Of a DNA stretch of 64,000 nucleotides, positions 58,790 through 64,000 are shown piece after piece. Where the stretch lies: the NCBI RefSeq assembly GCF_040954835.1, contig NC_090698.1, positions 70,625,284 through 70,689,283 of the forward strand, written 5' to 3'. Under the pieces are notes generated by a model. That model made no database searches. It was not told the origin of the DNA and saw nothing but the letters and a program-made list of their open reading frames with translations. A program made the position numbers and the translations under genes. The number at the start of each line of letters is the position of its first letter. Within the stretch, counting starts at the first letter, position 1. The DNA is from Lepisosteus oculatus. Its lineage: Eukaryota; Chordata; Actinopteri; Semionotiformes; Lepisosteidae.

Positions 58790-61700
58790 GTGTTGTGGTC
58801 CGAAGGTTCAAATTGTGGTCCAAGCAGGACAACAGAGACAGTCTGTCGTACACTATGACAGCTGCACTTTCAGAGGAGCTGAGTGATTCCAGGGGAAGTC
58901 GAAGATGTGTTTCCTACTTTAAAGCCACTGGCACGGTTCAGTACCCTTCCTTCCCTCGCCTAAGCAGGTTTCAAACTGTCGCCAAAACACTGTGACAGTA
59001 AGGGACTGTGTGATGCAGCTGAGTTAGAAAAACTATGCTATAATTGTGAACATGATACTGACACCTACATTACATGAAACTGGACAGTACGAGTGTACCG
59101 AAGACGTGTTTTATTATCAGTTTTGATTCATGCAGAATCGACAGTGATGATGTAAGGGCTATAGTATACTGTATGTTTGACATAGCCTTATTTTGTCAAG
59201 CTGCCGTCACTGCATTCCCTCGTGTGTGAAAACACTGTTTTGAGAAGGACTCGGACACATTCTAATCGAGAGTCTTTGGTTTATTTTGTATTATTTTTCA
59301 TTTTGTTATTCCTTATTAACTAAATCCTTATTCATATGATTGCATTCTATAATTCTGAAACAGAATACAAAAATATCGTCGTTCATTGTTAAGAACCACT
59401 GTGTTTTACCATAACCTTTGGGATCGATACAGAATATAAGTTTAATTTCCCTTAACTGAAAGAAAAATACGCAGCTGCTCATTGTTACGTCCTGTATCAC
59501 AGTGTGACCTCAGTGGCTGATTTTCTTGAGTTATGGTGATGTCGATCATTTTTAACCTTTCAGATACAAACTGACAGTACACTCTCTTTCTCTGCTGTAG
59601 GTCTCTATCCCTTTGAACATTTGTTCAAAGTCACTTGATTGCATCGCTGCCAAGTCATGAATGATCAATTACTTAAAGTGGTGCCAAACGTATTTAACCA
59701 GTATGCAAAATCTATTGTGTGCTTTCATTTTCTGAATAGCTTCCTCGTAACTTAATTCTAATATTTGTAATAATAGTTACAGGATAGAAGTATTTTGCAG
59801 TTTACCTACTCTCTTAGGAACAATTTAGAGAGTAATTGCTGCAGACTTGGAGAGAATGTGCAGGGTGCAGAGTTCTTTGTCTTTTTTGTGATTATTATGT
59901 TCCACAGAGGATGAAATCCGTGATCTTGAATTGAATTAATGGAGCTTGACGAAGGAGGGGATTGTTTCATTTTTTCATATTTCACACGAAAGCAGCGCTC
60001 AAAGTTCATTTCATATTCATATGCATTCATATTCATATTCACAAATATACCATATTTGTGCACCAATTATAATTGTGCAAGTGTCGACATGTTCATCTTC
60101 TGTGCTCTGAGAAATCTACAGCAGTGTCTAGTGAATCAATATTAAAGACAAGAAAAAAAATAAATGATCATAAATTGAAAGCAACATTCAGCTGGGTACC
60201 TCTATCTCTATGGCATGATACAGGATCATTTTGGATGATTTTCTTCTCTACTGTTCCAAAATGATCTTTCATTGTCAGTCTATCTTTTTCTTTAGCATGT
60301 GTTGAGTAAATAAATGAGATTGAAATGCATCTTTAGTTTGTTCTTTAGTAAGGCAGTCTGCTTCTTAGCCGGTTTTGTACTCAGTACTCACTTTACTGTT
60401 AGGAATGGGAGCAACAGTGAAACTATATGACTTAACAATGCACACTAATGATAGTCACCTTTGAGGATGTGTTTTTCTTGGACATTTTCTGGCCCATGCT
60501 CCTGCTGTGGTTTTACATATAATTTGGGAATGTATCCCTGTTCCATCATCATAAGAGCATGAGACAGATTACAAAAAGTGCAAAGCAATAATTTTGGAGT
60601 GCAAATACAGTACTCAAATGCTATCATCTGTCCACTTCTGTAACATAAAGTTTGCCATTGTCTTAAACAAATGCTTGCTGCCAGCATGCAATGAGAATGA
60701 CAAGCAACACAGTGTTACATATTTTTAAAGGTTCAATCATATGGCTAATACATCACATTTGCTGCATTCTGTAATTCTGTTCACAATTGGACACCAGGTT
60801 TCAAACCACTGTATCTTTTTAGGCACTGAATCTTGAATTATAGGAACTGTCTTCTACCTAGTGCATCTTATTTCCTGCCAGGCTGTGATTGATTTTGGAA
60901 GATGATTTCTTACATTCTCCCCATTTTCCTTGTTCAGGATTTAATTCTGATTTAAAGCACATTCGGTTTCTTAATGAGACAGTCATCTTCCAGTGACTGG
61001 AAGGCAGGTCTTTTCTGTCAGGATGATATGTCAGTCATCAGTTTATCAAAGTAAGGCCAAAGGTGTTTAATTCTTCACAAAATTCCAAAGAATCTATAAT
61101 GGAAATTTAGCTGAAAAATACAGAAAAAAATGTTAGATTTCTGTAAGAGTTTTCATCAGCCTAGTTACCCAACAACAAAAAAGAGATGAGCAGCAATCCT
61201 TGTAGAACTCTGCCCTACCCAAGGACGGAATAAATAAATTTGACAAAAAATGTTTCAGAACACTTTTGAAATGTTTCTTTTTAATTGTTTTTACTCAGAG
61301 ATCACCTCAGTTATTCCCCTGTGAGGTTTCACAGAAAATCTATAAAAGCCTTTTTGATTTGGGGCATTGAGGGATTGAGAGCTCTTGGAATTATGTCACT
61401 GGAACATAATACAAACAATCCTACATCTGCACCCCAGGCCTGACCAGGGCTTTTGAGTCAAACCGGCTTCCCCTGGGGATATTGCAGAGATTGTACTGAA
61501 ATTATAAGAGGCTCAGTCTTTGCTGTATGTGGCTCACTTGTATCCTAAATAAGATTGATAGCTCCTGTGCATTACTGATGGTAGCAGGCCAAGTGACATT
61601 GTTATGATTTAAGAGGCAAAATAATGAATTAGATAGTGTTAAAATGAAGCCATGTATGAGCCAATTGATTGGGAAAGCGATGGACTGCTTTGTTCATGTG

Positions 61701-62259
61701 TGTACAAAGGGATCTTAGAGGACACCCATTTCAACACAGTAGCTGGACAGGAAGAGAGGGTGTTAGTCTTTCCAAGTGCAGTCAGCTGTATCAGTCTTGC
61801 CAAAGAAATGCCAGTAAAATCTTAGGTTTGTGTGCTGAATGGGAAAACAGCTTGGGCATGATCTGATGGTTTGACTTGAGAAGATGAGCTAGGGAAACAC
61901 TGAGCTCTGATGCCTTGTAAGCATCGTTTAATCATGGTTGATACTAGCTTACCAGTCATGTTGTTGTTTTTTTTTCATAATTACTTCACAGCAAAGATAA
62001 TGAAGGGTTTTTAGTGGCATTACGAAGACAGCTGTATTAGCAGTGGGAGTAGTGCATGTCCATTTATGCTTCAAGACATTGTGTAAGTAAACATTTAAAA
62101 TGTCTTCATTTAGGCTAATTTATCTGTGGTCTATAACAATGGATTTCAGGGATGACAATGAGGCACCGTCTTTGTAATTTGGTGACCATTCATATGTAGT
62201 GATTCACAAGGAACCTATTACCCAGGATAATTGTATTATTTACATTTGTATTTCAGATT
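58790..62259. other. probable XRCC4 intron 1, nothing recognised
   Basis: AT-rich after the CpG block. No coding exon with XRCC4-like translation is seen on the plus strand, and none on the minus strand. Apart from the short tandem repeat near 60003 there is no recognisable element. Confidence 0.4.
60003..60045 (+). repeat. short imperfect ATTCAT-type tandem repeat
   Basis: TTCATTTCATATTCATATGC followed by further ATTCAT/ATTCATATTCAC units; a simple repeat of about seven imperfect units. Confidence 0.6.
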
Positions 62260-62400
62260 GCTTATAATGCTCCTCTTTTACCATGCTGTAATCGAGAGCG
62301 TTATTACATATGGTATAACAGTGTGGTTTGATAGGTATCAGTCCAGTTACGATAAAAAAAATCACGTCTTGTCCAAACAGCAGTGAAAGTTATGGGACTG
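62260..62400 (+). mobile_element. short L2-like LINE ORF2 fragment
   Basis: Translates to LLFYHAVIESVITYGITVWF and a following KK segment, matching the FY-SVIES-LTY-ITVWFG block of the 55414 copy. About 140 bp are recognisable, followed by an A-rich frame break. Confidence 0.75.
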
Positions 62401-62599
62401 AAAAATGGTATCAGACCCTTTTCATAGTCTTAATTCTGAATATCAACTTCTTCCTTTTGAAAAAATGTTTTAGGGTTCCCAAATGTAGATCAAATAGATA
62501 CAAATATTCATTTGTTCCCTTATCTATTAAAACTGTTAATACTAATACTGTAAATGTCATGTCATTTACCAACCCGTACAGTGTCGGTTTATACCATAC

Positions 62600-63040
62600 A
62601 GTGTCACGAGAAGCCGGAGCCTACCCGGCCAGCAACGAGCACAAGGCAGGGTACACCCTGGACAGGGCGCCAGTCCATCAGGGCCAGTGCAAGTCAGTCA
62701 TACATGGGGACAATTTGGAGGCCACGGTAGAGGCCGAGGGGGGAAATTTGGTCCGGACACCGGGATAACTCCCTACTCTTCTCGAGAAATGGCGGGGGAT
62801 CTTTAATGACCACAGCGAGTCAGGACCTCGGTTTAACGTCTCATCCGAAAGACGGCGCCCACTACAGTATAGTGTCCCCGCCACTATACTGGGGACTTAG
62901 GACCCACACAGACTGCAAATACCACTAAGACCTCTTCCAGCAGCAACCTTAGTTTTTCCTTCCTTTCTCCCCTCCAGGTACTCACCCCTGTGAGCTTCAG
63001 TGGGCTGCCAGTTGAGAGCTGCAGGGTGATATGGATGGTG
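62600..63040 (-). mobile_element. composite 5S-SINE with foreign 3' tail
   Basis: 62750-63035 is the minus-strand SINE body and head (CTTCTCGAGAAATGG, GACCTCGGTTTAACGTCTCA, CCACTAAGACCTCTTCCAGC, then the GTACTCACCC 5S-like part). In place of the usual CTTTTCTGGACACTCC tail it continues into GGAGCCTACCCGGCCAGCAA...GGGCGCCAGTCCATC (62605-62685), the signature of the separate dispersed repeat at 7417 and 16022. Confidence 0.75.
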
Positions 63041-63711
63041 CATACAAATACTGTAAATGATAAGGGTAAATGCAGTTGGGTCAGTATAAACTATTTATGC
63101 AGTAACACAATATATATGTGTAATTTGTCATGACTTTTTTGATTTTTTGTAATCAGTTACGCATGTGCAGTGGATGTGATGTATTCAGATTGCACAGAAA
63201 CATTGTATGTCGATAAAACTTTTCCCCTAGGGGGTCAATTAATTTTTTCTTTCTGTATCTTATCTTAAATTTGTCAAAACAAATATTTTTTGTTAGGTTC
63301 TCATTTTCTGTTTTATTCTTGGGAAGATTCCAGGAAGATTTGTTGGGCTCCGGTGCAGTATGTTTGCAAAGTCAATGCCAAGACGCTTTCTGTTGCTGAC
63401 ACTCTGGCTGGGGAGGCCAAGTGAAAAACAGTACAGATGTTGCTGTGTTTAATTTTGTAAAGTAGTGTTTGTAGAGTGTGGTCATTGATTGCACAGTTGC
63501 TGTGCAGCTGGGCCACATGGCTCTGTAGTGTGTTCATACAGACATCACATACCATATCACTGAATTTTGTCCACTTGCATTTGGTTTTTGTGAAACTCAG
63601 GATCCCAGGAGAGAATAAAAGTCCCTCCGCACAGCAGCTTGACCCACTTTATGTTAAATGACAGGGTCTTGTGCAAAGAGTCTTGTTGAATTTGAAAAAT
63701 CAGTAATATAA

Positions 63712-64000
63712 GAACAAAAGAAAGGTTGCAAATGAGAGTAGGACTTTCGATACATCTAGCTCATTTGGTATTTAGCAATGAATTGATCCAAGGATGTCAT
63801 CAAACCATTTCCTGAGAGAAGTCATGGTTTAGGCCTCAGCAATATGGCTGGATAACCTGTCCCATCCTCCCAAAGCCTCTTGTGTAAACGAGGGCCTCCG
63901 ATTCTCAGTTTTAAATGCATTTCCACATAATTTCCACTTGTGTCCTTTGGTTCACGGTTCACTGTTGATACTAAAGAAGTACTCTGGGTTGATGTCACTG
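63712..64000 (-). mobile_element. CR1/L3-like LINE tail, cut by window edge
   Basis: Minus-strand copy of the 3' blocks: GATCCAAGGAT near 63786, AGCCTCTTGTGTAAACGAGG, CACTTGTGTCCTTTGGTTCA and CTGGGTTGATGTCA at the right edge. The coding part continues beyond 64000. Confidence 0.7.

Noticed and set aside
62328..62768. 146-codon plus-strand frame, the longest in the window
   Set aside because: It joins a LINE fragment, an AT-rich stretch and antisense SINE sequence; not a gene.
1..64000. CRISPR arrays, operons, Shine-Dalgarno sites, phage or plasmid features
   Set aside because: The window is vertebrate nuclear DNA with spliced exons, SINEs and LINEs; no prokaryotic organisation is present.

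Overview
The window looks like vertebrate nuclear DNA: AT-rich and intron-dominated, with one split protein gene, one CpG-rich promoter and many decayed transposable-element copies. The repeats (5S-rRNA-derived SINEs, CR1/L2-like LINE tails, Tc1, hAT, LTR elements) fit a ray-finned fish. A non-teleost lineage such as gar or bowfin is my guess from repeat style, not a demonstrated assignment.

Genic part (about 40.0-58.8 kb). A complete four-exon TMEM167A (Kish-A) gene lies on the minus strand. Its exons are at 58524-58526 (start codon only), 48308-48417, 42750-42784 and 40382-40452. All splice sites are GT/AG, the frame is continuous, and the product has 72 residues, the length of the human protein. 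Exon 1 sits in a CpG-rich promoter (about 58500-58780) with ETS, CRE, CCAAT and YY1-like motifs. In human, TMEM167A is head-to-head with XRCC4, so the plus-strand side probably starts XRCC4, but no XRCC4 coding exon is visible before the window ends. A second CpG-dense patch lies at 49150-49340 in TMEM167A intron 1. A 69-bp in-frame minisatellite lies at 50500-50815.

Left part (1-40 kb). I find no host gene exon. It holds 5S-derived SINEs, LINE fragments (CR1/L3-like, L2-like and L1-like), two related solo LTRs, an internally deleted hAT element, and five copies of a small family with a hammerhead-like core. At 23052-23114 there is a near-complete type I hammerhead ribozyme: all core residues, a GUC cleavage triplet and a two-segment stem I. 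This is the most interesting signal in the window.

Right part (58.8-64 kb). This is probably XRCC4 intron 1. It contains a LINE fragment, a composite 5S SINE and a CR1-like tail that runs off the edge.
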